From CAYZTY01 sp964444665 (GTDB lineage: Bacteria; Planctomycetota; Phycisphaerae; Sedimentisphaerales; CAYZTY01), in contig CAYUIE010000003.1 of assembly GCA_964444665.1 (NCBI GenBank), positions 186,001 to 250,000 on the forward strand: 64,000 bases of DNA. Direction: 5' to 3'. The first letter of the stretch is position 1. The number at the start of each line of letters is the position of its first letter. This document shows, piece by piece, positions 55,110 through 64,000 of this stretch. A model generated the notes under the pieces. That model ran no database searches. It was not told the DNA's origin and was given only the letters and a program-made list of their open reading frames with translations. A program made the translations under genes and the position numbers.

Positions 55110-55493
55110 CCCTTATCCCTTCTGAAAAGTCTCGCCTCCATAATTCTGCCCATTTTGCCTTTTCTCTCCAGTTTAACCATTTTTCAAATGACTGTCAAGC
55201 CCTAATAAAATCCCTAAAAAACATTTTTCTTTTTGAAAAATCTTGAATCAGTCGGCATTCAGTACAATAACGTTTTGTGCAAATATCTAAAGATTGTTTA
55301 GATTTTGCCACAAAGTTGTCTGAAACCAATTTTAATTTCTAATGTTCAGAATACTTTACTTTACGTTTGTAATTACGTTTGTAATGATTAACACTTCAAA
55401 CTGTAAAAGGGGATTAAGCGGAAGATGTTTAGCGTAAGAATATATATCTACTTACTTTGTAGCAATAAAAAGCAGCACAATTATATGTGTCAT
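55110..55493. other. Regulatory stretch between PilZ and the signalling operon
   Basis: About 385 AT-rich bases with no convincing gene. The only notable element is the duplicated palindrome at 55361-55384. Confidence 0.45.
55361..55384. repeat. Two tandem copies of a 12-bp palindrome
   Basis: TTACGTTTGTAA occurs twice back to back; each copy is an inverted repeat TTAC-N4-GTAA. It lies about 250 bases upstream of the HTH-receiver gene. It looks like a paired operator, for example for the BldC-type regulator encoded there. Confidence 0.5.
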
Positions 55494-55823
55494 TTACGAA
55501 ATCAAAGATTCGGTAAACTGTACTGCAATGTCTATGCTTGCATTATCGAGCAATCTCTTTCTATCGACACGGACAACTTTGCCGCTTTTGATCCTAGCGA
55601 AACTTCCTTTATATTTCGCCAAATCTTTAGTGCGTGGAAAGTTTATTTCAACAATGTGACCCGTCCGAACAGGTACCGCTATAGGAGCTGATAACAATGC
55701 ACCGCCTTTACTTATGTTTATACTTCGTACGTTAAAAAACCTGTTAACTTCCGGCAACCACAAACTGACAGGCCAATTTAATTCCGTCCGTGCATTTCTA
55801 CGCTGCTCTACAAAAGTTTCCAT
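55494..55823 (-). CDS. PilZ-domain protein
   Basis: 109 residues, a single PilZ domain. The c-di-GMP contact RxxxR is met by RRNAR (residues 8-12) and the second motif (D/N)xSxxG by NISKGGALL near residue 37. Probably a c-di-GMP-binding adaptor. The upstream neighbour genes are a kinase operon, but transcription is separate. Confidence 0.85.
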   Translation of the reverse strand: METFVEQRRNARTELNWPVSLWLPEVNRFFNVRSINISKGGALLSAPIAVPVRTGHIVEINFPRTKDLAKYKGSFARIKSGKVVRVDRKRLLDNASIDIAVQFTESLIS

Positions 55824-56251
55824 ATCTTCACTCTCCGTTAATTTTTATTCTTTTCATATAAATAAAATTATCGGCATTGTCAAGACAGGCAATTTAGGGT
55901 AATTAGAAAATATAAATGCTTTGCAGCACTTTTTTTTGCTATTAATTCTTATTCATACTACAACAGCATTTTTTATCGGTCGTAGTATTGAATTATATTC
56001 GTTAATATTGAAATGATTTAGAAATGCTTAAGATAATCATTAATTGAATGTGCACTACTTTTTTGAAGGCACTTAAGATTTAAGAGAAAATTTAGATTTA
56101 AAAAACAATGATATAATCTATACAGATGACCTGACTGCAAATTTTATTGAAGTTTATTCAAAAAGGAGTTTAAATATTCAAAGATTAAAATATTTTAAAA
56201 AGTCAAACCCACCACAAAAAGGATTAAGGTTTCACTTTAAGTAAAAAACGA
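55824..56251. other. AT-rich gene-free stretch
   Basis: About 430 bases, clearly more AT-rich than the neighbouring genes, with no gene, tRNA or strong hairpin found. It continues into the equally AT-rich gtrA gene. Confidence 0.45.
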
Positions 56252-56665
56252 ATGATTAAAAAATTAGCATATACTTTGGAACATTCTTTTATCAAATTTG
56301 CCATCGTAGGTTCTTTAGGAGCTTTAACAAATCTCTCAATTTTTTATGTTTTCGTCGATATTCTCCATTTTTGGGCAAATGTTATCTCCGTGGCTGCTTT
56401 TATAATAGCCGGTATACAAAATTATATTTTACATCATATCTGGACTTTTAGAAAAATAACTTACGGCAATAAAATGTCTTTTCGTAACTGGGTAAAATTC
56501 AATGTAACCACGTCGTTCGGGCTGGGAATAAACCTAATTGTATTGAATTTAATATTATACTTTTATACCGTTAATCAGAAGGTAATTGCGCAGGCTTGTG
56601 GCGTTGTCTGCGGCATGATATTCAACTACTTAGGTTCAAAGTATTTTGTTTTTAATAAAAAATAA
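56252..56665 (+). CDS. GtrA-family membrane protein
   Basis: 137 residues, four membrane helices (about 14-34, 40-60, 78-100, 107-128) with FAIVGSLGALTNLSIFYVF and FNYLGSKYFVFNKK, the usual GtrA start and finish. GtrA proteins are thought to move lipid-linked sugars across the membrane. The gene is AT-rich and lies 1.1 kb before a nucleotide-sugar operon, which fits a surface-glycan role. Confidence 0.88.
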   Translation: MIKKLAYTLEHSFIKFAIVGSLGALTNLSIFYVFVDILHFWANVISVAAFIIAGIQNYILHHIWTFRKITYGNKMSFRNWVKFNVTTSFGLGINLIVLNLILYFYTVNQKVIAQACGVVCGMIFNYLGSKYFVFNKK

Positions 56666-56698
56666 ACTTAGAAGAAAAGAAGAATTTGTTGAAAAATT

Positions 56699-56998
56699 CT
56701 ACGTTTGAAAAATCATTTTGATATTACCCCTGCTCATGTCCAAACCGTGATTAGAGAAGCATTCACGTTTCGTGCCGTGGATTACCCAAGCGGAAGCGTA
56801 GCAGAGGCCGCAGCAACAAATTCGCCAGCAAAATGTGGCGGGATCTTGTACCCCCCAAACTATGTGGTCGACGATGACTGTATTCCAGACGCCACTGCTC
56901 GGTAAACACCTTCGCATCGGCAATAAACTCCAGACAATTGTCACTGCGAATAAACTTCGGCGTGCTCCGAAGCGTGAATAGATACCACAAAACTGCAA
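56699..56998 (-). pseudogene. Remnant of an IS3-family transposase (OrfB)
   Basis: The minus strand keeps FIRSDNCLEFIADA (second DDE Asp region) joined directly to FTEQWRLEYSHRRPHSLGG, so the stretch between them with the catalytic Glu is deleted. After RPHS the homology moves into another frame (CCGLCYASAWVIHGTK). Internally deleted and frameshifted, hence non-functional; no terminal inverted repeats seen. Confidence 0.75.
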
Positions 56999-57652
56999 TC
57001 AGATATCTAACCTTTATAATTGGTTAGAAGTGAAAGCCAATACCGGCAAAACAGGGCAGTCCTATGGACTCCTCATGTAGGATGCGTAACGGCACTTAGT
57101 GGACTTACGGAGAGTCGCCCTTTATGATTACGAATACAAACGTAACGGTATATCCTTTTTTTTGATGCTTTAACTATTGGCCCCCAGGCGATATGTGCAG
57201 GTTACCGACACAAGAACAAATGTAGATTTTGCTCTTGTATTTTTTACCTGTCGCTGTCCATTTTTCAAGAAGATTCCTACTATTTACCACGATATTATAG
57301 GATTAGGTACAAATAAATTCCGGAGTTAAGATGAAGTTATATTTATGGAATAAAACCGTGAAAAAGAGTATGTAAGCCCTTACAATTGAGCAAAAAGCAG
57401 GTAATCACCTTATGAAAGCCTTTTTACCCAATGAATTCGAACTTGGGCTATCAAGGCAACGTAAAATTGTTGTGCGAATTTAGGAGTGGAGATAGGTTTT
57501 CAATCGCCCCTTTACTAAAGCTATGTTCAGTATCTGCCGATAGTTACGTTAAGTCAGTATGAATTACAAGGGAATTTTTGCGCGGCCGACGGGGACAGAG
57601 TCTAAGTAAAGTATCGGTGAGAGAATACTTGGTCTTTCCAAAATAAGTCTAT
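56999..57652. other. Gene-free stretch beside the IS remnant
   Basis: About 650 bases with stops in all frames. A 14-codon frame with CGGAG before its ATG (57331) is the only hint of coding. Likely decayed insertion DNA; downstream a promoter begins the nucleotide-sugar operon. Confidence 0.45.
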
Positions 57653-57681
57653 TTGCAATTATCGAGCATTTTAGGTATATA
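57653..57681 (+). promoter_or_regulatory. Sigma-70 promoter of the nucleotide-sugar operon
   Basis: TTGCAA (57653-57658), 17 bases, TATATA (57676-57681), about 120 bases before the first gene. A CCAGC/GCTGG hairpin lies in the leader near 57740-57757. Confidence 0.5.
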
Positions 57682-57801
57682 AATAAGAGTTGTGCGAAGG
57701 GAAAAACTCGGCCGTAAGGGAGGGAGCTTTATTATATAAGCCAGCCAAAAGCGAGCTGGTAAAAAACGAAACGAGTTATTTTAATCTGAAGGACAAGTAG
57801 C

Positions 57802-58767
57802 TTGAAAACACTCATTACTGGCGGGGCGGGATTTATCGGTTCTAATCTCGCAGAAGAGTTGCTGCGTGCGGGCCAAGAGGTAGCAGTGGTAGATGACCTG
57901 AGCACAGGCAGCCTGAAAAATATCGAGGGAATAAGGCAGAAAAAAGGTTTTATGTTTGTGCGGGACAATGTCCGCAACGCATCGACAATGACAATGCTGA
58001 TAGAACAGTCTGATGTGGTCATCCATCTGGCTGCGGCCGTTGGCGTTAATCTAACGGTAGATGAGCCGGTACACACGATAGAAACTAACGTTCACGGGAC
58101 AGAAGTCGTACTCGATATAGCGAACAAATTCGGGAAGAAAGTGCTTATAGCCTCAAGCAGCGACGTATACGGAAAAAGTAATGCGGTACCCTTCCGTGAA
58201 GATGACGATAGCGTGCTTGGAAGTACAAGATTTTCCCGATGGGCGTATGCATGCAGCAAGGCGATTGACGAATTTTTAGGATTGGCTTACTTCGAGCAGT
58301 ATGGCCTTGAGGTTATCGTAATAAGATTCTTCAATACAATAGGGCCAAGGCAAACAGGCAAGTATGGGATGGTTGTCCCACGGTTTATCAACTGGGCGCT
58401 TAGGGATGAGCCATTGCTCATTTACGGAACGGGCCAACAAAGCCGCTGCTTCAGCTATGTAGGCGACGTAGTGGAGGGAGTCGTGGAATTGATAAACTGT
58501 TCCGGAGCAGCTGGAAGAGTTTATAACCTCGGCTCAACCGAAGAGATTACAATCGAGTCTCTGGCGGATAAAATCATCGCGATGACCGGAAGCAAAAGCA
58601 AAAAGCGATTCATTTCATACGAGGAGGCCTTTAATAAACCTTCAGATGATATGATGCGACGGGTGCCGTGTGTGGAGCGCATCAAAGAAACTACAGGCTG
58701 GGTACCGAAGACAACTTTGGAAGAAGCTTTACAAACTATTATAGGCGAATTCAGAAAACTAACGTGA
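57802..58767 (+). CDS. NAD-dependent nucleotide-sugar epimerase/dehydratase (extended SDR)
   Basis: 321 residues, TTG start with GAAGGA upstream. Rossmann motif TGGAGFIGSNLAEELL, catalytic Ser in IASSSDVYGKS and YxxxK in WAYACSKAID. Substrate-side sequence (RFFNTIGPRQTGKYGMVVPRF, YGTGQQSRCFSYVGDVVEG) resembles UDP-glucose 4-epimerase/UDP-glucuronate-type enzymes. First of four genes for activated sugars. Confidence 0.9.
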   Translation: MKTLITGGAGFIGSNLAEELLRAGQEVAVVDDLSTGSLKNIEGIRQKKGFMFVRDNVRNASTMTMLIEQSDVVIHLAAAVGVNLTVDEPVHTIETNVHGTEVVLDIANKFGKKVLIASSSDVYGKSNAVPFREDDDSVLGSTRFSRWAYACSKAIDEFLGLAYFEQYGLEVIVIRFFNTIGPRQTGKYGMVVPRFINWALRDEPLLIYGTGQQSRCFSYVGDVVEGVVELINCSGAAGRVYNLGSTEEITIESLADKIIAMTGSKSKKRFISYEEAFNKPSDDMMRRVPCVERIKETTGWVPKTTLEEALQTIIGEFRKLT

Positions 58768-58782
58768 GATGGAGAAATCTCT

Positions 58783-60108
58783 ATGAAAATATCGGTAATC
58801 GGGATTGGTTATGTTGGTCTGGTGGCTGCTGGTTGCCTTGCGGACGGCGGTAATCACATCATTTGTATCGACAAGGACAAAAAGCTAATCGACAAGCTAC
58901 AAAAAGGGACAATTCCGATTTATGAGCCGGGTCTGGCGGAAATTATAAAACACAATGAAGCGGCAGAACGATTAGTATTCACTACAGACTTAAAGTACGG
59001 TATAGATAATTCGTCAGTAATCATACTGGCAGTAGGAACCCCATCGGCAGAAGACGGCTCGGCGGACATTTCGTCCGTGCTCAGTGTTGCGGACCAGATA
59101 GCAAAGTATATGAAGGAATACAAAATCATTGTAACTAAAAGTACCGTGCCGGTCGGGACTTACAAGAAGGTTTGTGAGCTAATTGCCGGCAAAACCAAGC
59201 AATCATTCGATTACGTAAGCAATCCTGAGTTTCTTAAAGAAGGTTCGGCAGTGGACGATTTTTTGAAACCTGACCGGGTTATAATCGGCACGGAAAGCCC
59301 GAGGGCAATGGAGCTAATGAGGCAACTTTATGCACCATTTATGCGTAAAAGCAGCCGAATGATATTTATGGACCCTGCCTCAGCGGAGATGACAAAGTAT
59401 GCTGCTAATACGATGCTTGCAACGAAAATATCATTGATGAACGAACTGTCAGCATTGTGTGAAAAGCTCGGTGCGGACATCGAGAAAGTACGAGTGGGAA
59501 TAGGCAGTGATTCGCGAATAGGAAGCGCATTTCTTTTCCCCGGCATTGGATATGGGGGCAGCTGCTTTCCGAAAGACGTAAGAGCACTAATTTACATGGG
59601 CCAAAAAAATGACTGTACTATGACGATACCGCAAGCGGTTCAAGCAGCAAATTATTTACAGCAGGACAGGTTTGCACAACGGATAATCGATTATTTTGGC
59701 GGCCAGGCCGGGCAGAAAAGGCTTGGTGTATGGGGTCTGGCTTTCAAGGCCAGAACGGACGACGTTCGAGAATCCCCGGCGATACGGTGCATTGAGAAGC
59801 TACTGGAAGCGGGTATTAAAATAACGGCATACGACCCCGAAGCAATGCCGGCAGCAATTGAAAAGCTTGACAGAAGAATTGATACGGCAGACGAGGCGTA
59901 CGCAGCACTGGAGGGAGCTGATGGATTAGTGATACTCACAGACTGGCAGGAATTCAGAGCACCGGACTTTGAGCTGATTTTATGTAAGCTTAAAAGGCCG
60001 GTTATCTTCGACGGACGGAATCTATACAACAAGCAGTACGTACAAAAGCAGGGCCTGGAATACTACAGCATTGGAAGAGCAATAGTTCAGGATAAAAGTA
60101 AAACGTAA
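58783..60108 (+). CDS. ugd: UDP-glucose 6-dehydrogenase
   Basis: Oxidises UDP-glucose to UDP-glucuronate. 441 residues: ISVIGIGYVGLVAAGCLADG (NAD site), STVPVGTYKKV, PEFLKEGSAVDDF, and the catalytic cysteine in GYGGSCFPKDVRAL. The C-terminal domain has KARTDDVRESPAIR. GGAG before the ATG. 15 bases after the epimerase; its product is a likely substrate of the second epimerase. Confidence 0.95.
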   Translation: MKISVIGIGYVGLVAAGCLADGGNHIICIDKDKKLIDKLQKGTIPIYEPGLAEIIKHNEAAERLVFTTDLKYGIDNSSVIILAVGTPSAEDGSADISSVLSVADQIAKYMKEYKIIVTKSTVPVGTYKKVCELIAGKTKQSFDYVSNPEFLKEGSAVDDFLKPDRVIIGTESPRAMELMRQLYAPFMRKSSRMIFMDPASAEMTKYAANTMLATKISLMNELSALCEKLGADIEKVRVGIGSDSRIGSAFLFPGIGYGGSCFPKDVRALIYMGQKNDCTMTIPQAVQAANYLQQDRFAQRIIDYFGGQAGQKRLGVWGLAFKARTDDVRESPAIRCIEKLLEAGIKITAYDPEAMPAAIEKLDRRIDTADEAYAALEGADGLVILTDWQEFRAPDFELILCKLKRPVIFDGRNLYNKQYVQKQGLEYYSIGRAIVQDKSKT

Positions 60109-60116
60109 GGGCAACT

Positions 60117-61070
60117 TTGGAAATTCTGGTCACAGGAGCAGCGGGATTTATTGGCTCTCATCTGGCCGAGCGATTGACGGCGGAGGGACATATAGTCAGG
60201 GGTCTGGACTGCTTTACGGATTATTATCCAAAAACGCTTAAGGAATTAAACGTCCAGGATATTACAGATAAGGGCGTAAGGTTTCTCGAGCTTGATTTGG
60301 CAAGTGATGACCTGCAAGCCGCAATTGCAGACGTTGAAGTAGTTTATCATTCGGCGGCGCAGCCCGGGATTTCGGCCGAGACGCCGTTTGAGGTGTACGT
60401 TAGAAATAATATCACGGCCACTTACAGACTGCTGGAAAGTATCGTAAATTCAAAGACCCTCAAATGCTTAATCAACATCTCGACTTCATCGGTCTACGGC
60501 GAGAAGGCAACAGGGACGGAAGATGCGCAGCCGAGGCCAAATTCCTATTACGGCGTTACCAAACTCGCAGCAGAACAATTAGTGATGGCTTACCACCGTC
60601 AGCGAGAAATGCCGGCCTGTTCACTCCGACTCTTTTCAGTTTATGGTGAAAGAGAAAGGCCTGAAAAACTTTACCCCAAACTCATAAGAAGCATTTTAGA
60701 AAACAGTCAATTCCCGCTGTATGAAGGAAGTGAAGAACACTGCCGGTCTTTTACATATATCAGTGACGTGGTAGATGGTCTGCTCGGTGTTCTGGGTAAT
60801 CTTGAGAAATGCGTGGGTGAAATATTCAACATAGGCTCAGATAAAGAAATGACAACAGGCCAGGGAATAAGAATCGTGGAAGAGATAATCGGAAAAAAGG
60901 CGAGAATGATTAAGGCACCAAAACGGCCGGGCGACCAATTAAGGACACGGGCAAACATCGAGAAAGCCCGAAAGTTTTTCGGCTATAACCCAAAGACAAT
61001 CCCGGAAGAAGGCCTTAGGGCTGAAGTTGAGTGGTATAAGAAAAGGATTCTCAACAAGATTGAATACTAA
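60117..61070 (+). CDS. NAD-dependent epimerase (extended SDR), second copy
   Basis: 317 residues, TTG start, AAGGGCAAC upstream, eight bases after ugd. TGAAGFIGSHLAERL, catalytic ISTSSVYGEKATGTE and YYGVTK. FSVYGERERPEKLYPKLI and CRSFTYISDVVDGL are usual for UDP-glucuronate 4-epimerase/decarboxylase-like enzymes, a fitting partner for ugd. Exact reaction unproven. Confidence 0.88.
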   Translation: MEILVTGAAGFIGSHLAERLTAEGHIVRGLDCFTDYYPKTLKELNVQDITDKGVRFLELDLASDDLQAAIADVEVVYHSAAQPGISAETPFEVYVRNNITATYRLLESIVNSKTLKCLINISTSSVYGEKATGTEDAQPRPNSYYGVTKLAAEQLVMAYHRQREMPACSLRLFSVYGERERPEKLYPKLIRSILENSQFPLYEGSEEHCRSFTYISDVVDGLLGVLGNLEKCVGEIFNIGSDKEMTTGQGIRIVEEIIGKKARMIKAPKRPGDQLRTRANIEKARKFFGYNPKTIPEEGLRAEVEWYKKRILNKIEY

Positions 61071-61104
61071 GGAAAGTTGCACATAGATATTGCAGCCGCA
61101 AATC

Positions 61105-62214
61105 ATGATAAAAGTTATATGCGTATGTGGTGCCAGGCCCAACTTTATGAAAATATCTCCTCTGATGAAGGTCTTCAAGGCAAACGGCAGGTTTGAGACA
61201 CTGCTGGTTCACACCGGACAACACTACGATGAAAATATGAGCAAGTGGTTCTTCGATGACCTTGAGATTCCACGCCCTGATATAAATCTGGAGGTTGGTT
61301 CTGGTAGTCACGCGGCTCAGACAGCGGATATTATGAAGCGGTTCGAGCCGGTCGTTTTGGAATATAAGCCGGATTATGTCCTGGTCGTAGGAGATGTAAA
61401 CAGCACTATTGCCTGCGGTCTGGTCGCAGTGAAACTGGGAGTGAAATTGATACATGTGGAGGCGGGTCTTCGAAGCTTTGACCAGAGTATGCCGGAAGAG
61501 ATTAACCGCATACTTACCGACCGGATAAGCAACTTGCTGTTCGTAACGGAACAATCAGGCATCAATAATCTAAAAAATGAGGGGATAGACCAGCACAGGA
61601 TCCATCTTGTAGGCAATGTGATGATAGACACACTGCTTGCGAACCGCGAAAAGGCAAAGAAGTCGACTATTCTACATAAGCTGAAACTATCCGCCAAACA
61701 ATACGGCGTCATTACACTTCACAGGCCGAGTAACGTTGACGATCCAAAGCAGTTCGAGATAATATTGCGGGCATTCGACGAGATTCAACAGGATTTAAAA
61801 CTTGTTTTTCCAATTCATCCGCGTTCACACAAGAACATTAACAGCCCTAATCTGCAGAAGCTCGTTGAAAAAATGGCGAACCTGTTGCTTATTGAGCCCG
61901 TAAGTTACCTCGACTTTTTATGTTTGATGAGCCAGGCCGCTTTGATGATAACGGATTCAGGGGGGATACAGGAGGAAACAACAATTTTAGGTATTCCCTG
62001 CTTAACACTTCGTAAAAGTACCGAACGGCCGATAACAATTGAGCAGGGTACAAACCGGCTTGTGCCATTAACAACCGAGGGCATCGTCAACAGCTTTCGG
62101 GCAATTATCGCTGAAGACAAAGACAATATTTGCAAGATTCCGGAGCTATGGGACGGCAAGGCGGCAGAAAGAATCGTCAAAATCATCGGATACCACCACA
62201 ATAAGGCAGGATAG
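61105..62214 (+). CDS. wecB: UDP-N-acetylglucosamine 2-epimerase (non-hydrolysing)
   Basis: 369 residues from the ATG 61105 (a TTG frame begins at 61090). VCGARPNFMKISPLMKVF, VLVVGDVNSTIACGLVA, HVEAGLRSFDQSMPEEINR, ITLHRPSNVDDPKQF and ITDSGGIQEETTILGIPCLT, all hallmarks of the family. Makes UDP-ManNAc for surface polysaccharides. Last gene of the unit. Confidence 0.94.
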   Translation: MIKVICVCGARPNFMKISPLMKVFKANGRFETLLVHTGQHYDENMSKWFFDDLEIPRPDINLEVGSGSHAAQTADIMKRFEPVVLEYKPDYVLVVGDVNSTIACGLVAVKLGVKLIHVEAGLRSFDQSMPEEINRILTDRISNLLFVTEQSGINNLKNEGIDQHRIHLVGNVMIDTLLANREKAKKSTILHKLKLSAKQYGVITLHRPSNVDDPKQFEIILRAFDEIQQDLKLVFPIHPRSHKNINSPNLQKLVEKMANLLLIEPVSYLDFLCLMSQAALMITDSGGIQEETTILGIPCLTLRKSTERPITIEQGTNRLVPLTTEGIVNSFRAIIAEDKDNICKIPELWDGKAAERIVKIIGYHHNKAG

Positions 62215-62254
62215 AAGACATAGAAAAAACCTGCATTACCTGCGAGAGTAGATT

Positions 62255-64000
62255 ATGCCGAGATGGTATTTCATTCTTTTAGTGCTTCTGTCAGTTAATC
62301 ATTTTGAATCGGTTTTAATCGCCGATAACGTCGCGCTACGCAAACGTTATACTCTTTCGCCAACGCCAAACTATCCACACTGTACTGACCCGGACGATAA
62401 AGTGCAGCTAACCGACGGTAAAACTCATAGTTGTAAATGGTTAAAAAAGAGTACAGTAGGCTGGATGAAAGCGTCTCCAACGGTTGATATAGTTGTGGAC
62501 CTCGGTGAGAAGTTAGCCGTATATGAAGTTCGGATTCATACCGTGGGTGGAGGTTTTGCCGGTGTATATTTTCCCAGATATCTTGCCGTGCTGATAAGTG
62601 ATGACGGCAGAGAATTTCACCTTTGTGGGATTGAAAGCGATAAGAAATTAACAAATTTGCAAAATACTCGCAAATCGGCACGCCCCGCCGTGATGAATGT
62701 CAAGGATATAAACGCGGCAGGTAGATACGTCAAACTTGTGATGAGGCCGAATGTGCGTTTTCTATTCCTTGACGAGATAGAAGTAATTGGGGAACCACTT
62801 GCAACCAGTAAAAAATTAACACCGACAAATAAGCTTTATAAACCCAAGACGATAGAAGAACTCCTCGGAAAGATTGAATCTATAGTGCAGCTCAGGGAAG
62901 CAATCAGTGAAACAACCGAAAGTATAAAGGGAAATAATGTTAAGCTTAAACTTCCGTCCTCATTAAGTGCAAAACTATTAAATGAAACCGAGCGTATTTC
63001 AGATGCTGCTACAATTGAGATAAAAGAAGTACTTCAAAAGGACAATCTGGATAATACCAGGAACAAGTTAGGTATAATACGTTCAGGAATATACCGGCAA
63101 TATTATAAAAAGCCTTTCGTTTGTCTGCCTGCCAATCCAATGGAAATTCTTTATGAGAAAGAGATGATTTTCAATGAGAGCCCCGCCAAAATAGATCTAA
63201 ATTTATGGCAAGGCGAGTATGAATCTGCCGCCTTCAATATCATAAACTGCTGCGATGAGCCTCTTGAAATAACTGTTTCCATATCTCCGTTAACAGGTCC
63301 AAGGGGGCAAACGATAGCCAGTAACAACGTTTTCACAATCAGAAGAGCGATATACGTCCAGGCAAACAAGGCCGGTTCGATTGGTGACGCTCTTATTCTA
63401 CAAAACGAAAAACCTTTTACAATTGCTCCCGGCCAATTAACTCAGATATGGCTTAGCTTTTTTAATCCCACATTAAAAGCCGGCGAGTATAAGGGCAAGA
63501 TTGCAGTTTTGGCGACGAGAGCCAACGGTCAAACGTTACCAATAGAAACTGTTGAGGTCCTTGCTCATATCAGCGAGAATAAATTTCCCGAAAAAATAGC
63601 ACTTAACGTATGTAATTGGGCATATTATCGTGCTGGAACTGAAGCCGAAACAGCTCAAGACCTTAATAATCATTACACAAATGTATGTGTCTTCGGTTCA
63701 GGGGATATACCTTTTCCAAGACTGACATCCGACCGGCCGGGAATTTTCAGGAAACCTGATTATTCAAAAATAGATAAAATCCTGGCACGCCATAAATATG
63801 CCAGAACACATTTTCTATTTCTGAATTTCAGAGAAGACAAAAAAGACTGGGGCAGGTTCGGTAAATGGATGACACAGGAATGGAAAACAAGGTTTTCTTT
63901 ATGGCTTTGGAACCTGGTAAATTATCTAAAAAAATCCGGCCTTAGTTATGAGCAGTGGGCCTTGCATCCATTCGATGAAACTTTGTGTGACGAGTTTTAT
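62255..64000 (+). CDS. Large secreted protein with F5/8-type domain (3' end outside window)
   Basis: An open frame of 582 codons from the ATG at 62255 to the last base. Residues about 1-22 are a signal peptide (WYFILLVLLSV). Residues about 35-160 look like a discoidin/F5-8C-type carbohydrate-binding fold (TVDIVVDLGEKLAVYEVRIH, AVLISDDGREFHLCG, DINAAGRYVKLVMRPN). A helical segment follows, then beta-rich parts; the last 120 residues (LNVCNWAYYRAG, ALHPFDETLCDEFY) resemble DUF4091-type glycosidase-like domains. Probably exported glycan-active protein; substrate unknown. GAGAG before the ATG; 40 bases after wecB. Confidence 0.8.
   Translation, partial: MPRWYFILLVLLSVNHFESVLIADNVALRKRYTLSPTPNYPHCTDPDDKVQLTDGKTHSCKWLKKSTVGWMKASPTVDIVVDLGEKLAVYEVRIHTVGGGFAGVYFPRYLAVLISDDGREFHLCGIESDKKLTNLQNTRKSARPAVMNVKDINAAGRYVKLVMRPNVRFLFLDEIEVIGEPLATSKKLTPTNKLYKPKTIEELLGKIESIVQLREAISETTESIKGNNVKLKLPSSLSAKLLNETERISDAATIEIKEVLQKDNLDNTRNKLGIIRSGIYRQYYKKPFVCLPANPMEILYEKEMIFNESPAKIDLNLWQGEYESAAFNIINCCDEPLEITVSISPLTGPRGQTIASNNVFTIRRAIYVQANKAGSIGDALILQNEKPFTIAPGQLTQIWLSFFNPTLKAGEYKGKIAVLATRANGQTLPIETVEVLAHISENKFPEKIALNVCNWAYYRAGTEAETAQDLNNHYTNVCVFGSGDIPFPRLTSDRPGIFRKPDYSKIDKILARHKYARTHFLFLNFREDKKDWGRFGKWMTQEWKTRFSLWLWNLVNYLKKSGLSYEQWALHPFDETLCDEFY

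Noticed and set aside
55425..55691. 88-codon plus-strand frame
   Set aside because: Antisense to the PilZ gene over most of its length.

Overview
The window reads as a chromosome segment of an anaerobic planctomycete, most likely class Phycisphaerae (Sedimentisphaerales-like). The pointers are: a secreted SUMF1-type protein carrying the dockerin-like motif common in that group, a kdsA gene (Kdo, so an outer membrane), a eukaryote-type single-chain glycyl-tRNA synthetase, peptidase MA-like and LURP-one-like proteins, tRNAs without encoded CCA, and a full carbonyl branch of the Wood-Ljungdahl pathway. The lineage is inferred from gene content, not from a marker tree.

Layout. 1-9.7 kb: 3' part of mutS, then scattered singletons (secreted metalloproteases, a LURP-one-like protein, a BaiN/HI0933 flavoprotein, a small lipoprotein, a charged secreted protein, glycyl-tRNA synthetase). 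9.7-18.8 kb, minus strand: a tight run leuS - CYTH - lipid kinase - kdsA, and the macromolecular-synthesis pair dnaG - rpoD. 18.8-21.3 kb: a small accessory patch (two tiny orphan genes, a serine-protease/basic-protein pair, and a tRNA whose body looks like tRNA-Arg but whose anticodon is GCU). 21.3-28.9 kb: lexA with an upstream GTTC-N7-GTTC direct repeat, an alpha/beta hydrolase, ispG, a PIN-TRAM membrane protein, an XRE-S24 repressor divergent from a tiny basic protein that is followed by a structured RNA, a degenerate REC-Hpt protein and a DUF3786 protein.

28.9-42 kb is the centrepiece: a roughly 13 kb plus-strand operon behind a near-consensus sigma-70 promoter. It encodes two CooC-type nickel ATPases, a CooF-like ferredoxin, an FNOR-type flavoprotein, carbon monoxide dehydrogenase, acetyl-CoA synthase, both corrinoid iron-sulfur protein subunits, the corrinoid activator and the methyltransferase. 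Together these take methyl-THF, CO2 and CoA to acetyl-CoA (or the reverse) and could pass CO-derived electrons to NAD(P). The folate methyl branch (fhs, folD, metF) is not in this window. CODH and ACS retain the family's cluster ligands at positions matching the characterised enzymes.

42-51 kb: SUMF1-like secreted protein; obgE - coaX - mnmE-like on the minus strand; prfB (with the +1 programmed frameshift) - pepA - folE on the plus strand; a tandem-domain 6-pyruvoyl-tetrahydropterin-synthase-like protein; tRNA-Phe. 51-56 kb: a minus-strand signalling operon (excisionase-type HTH fused to a receiver, HDOD-GAF-histidine kinase, GAF protein) and a PilZ protein. 56-64 kb: an AT-rich segment with GtrA and a decayed IS3-type transposase, then a nucleotide-sugar operon (two SDR epimerases, UDP-glucose dehydrogenase, UDP-GlcNAc 2-epimerase) and a large secreted protein that runs off the window.

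All calls come from reading the sequence; no database search was run.
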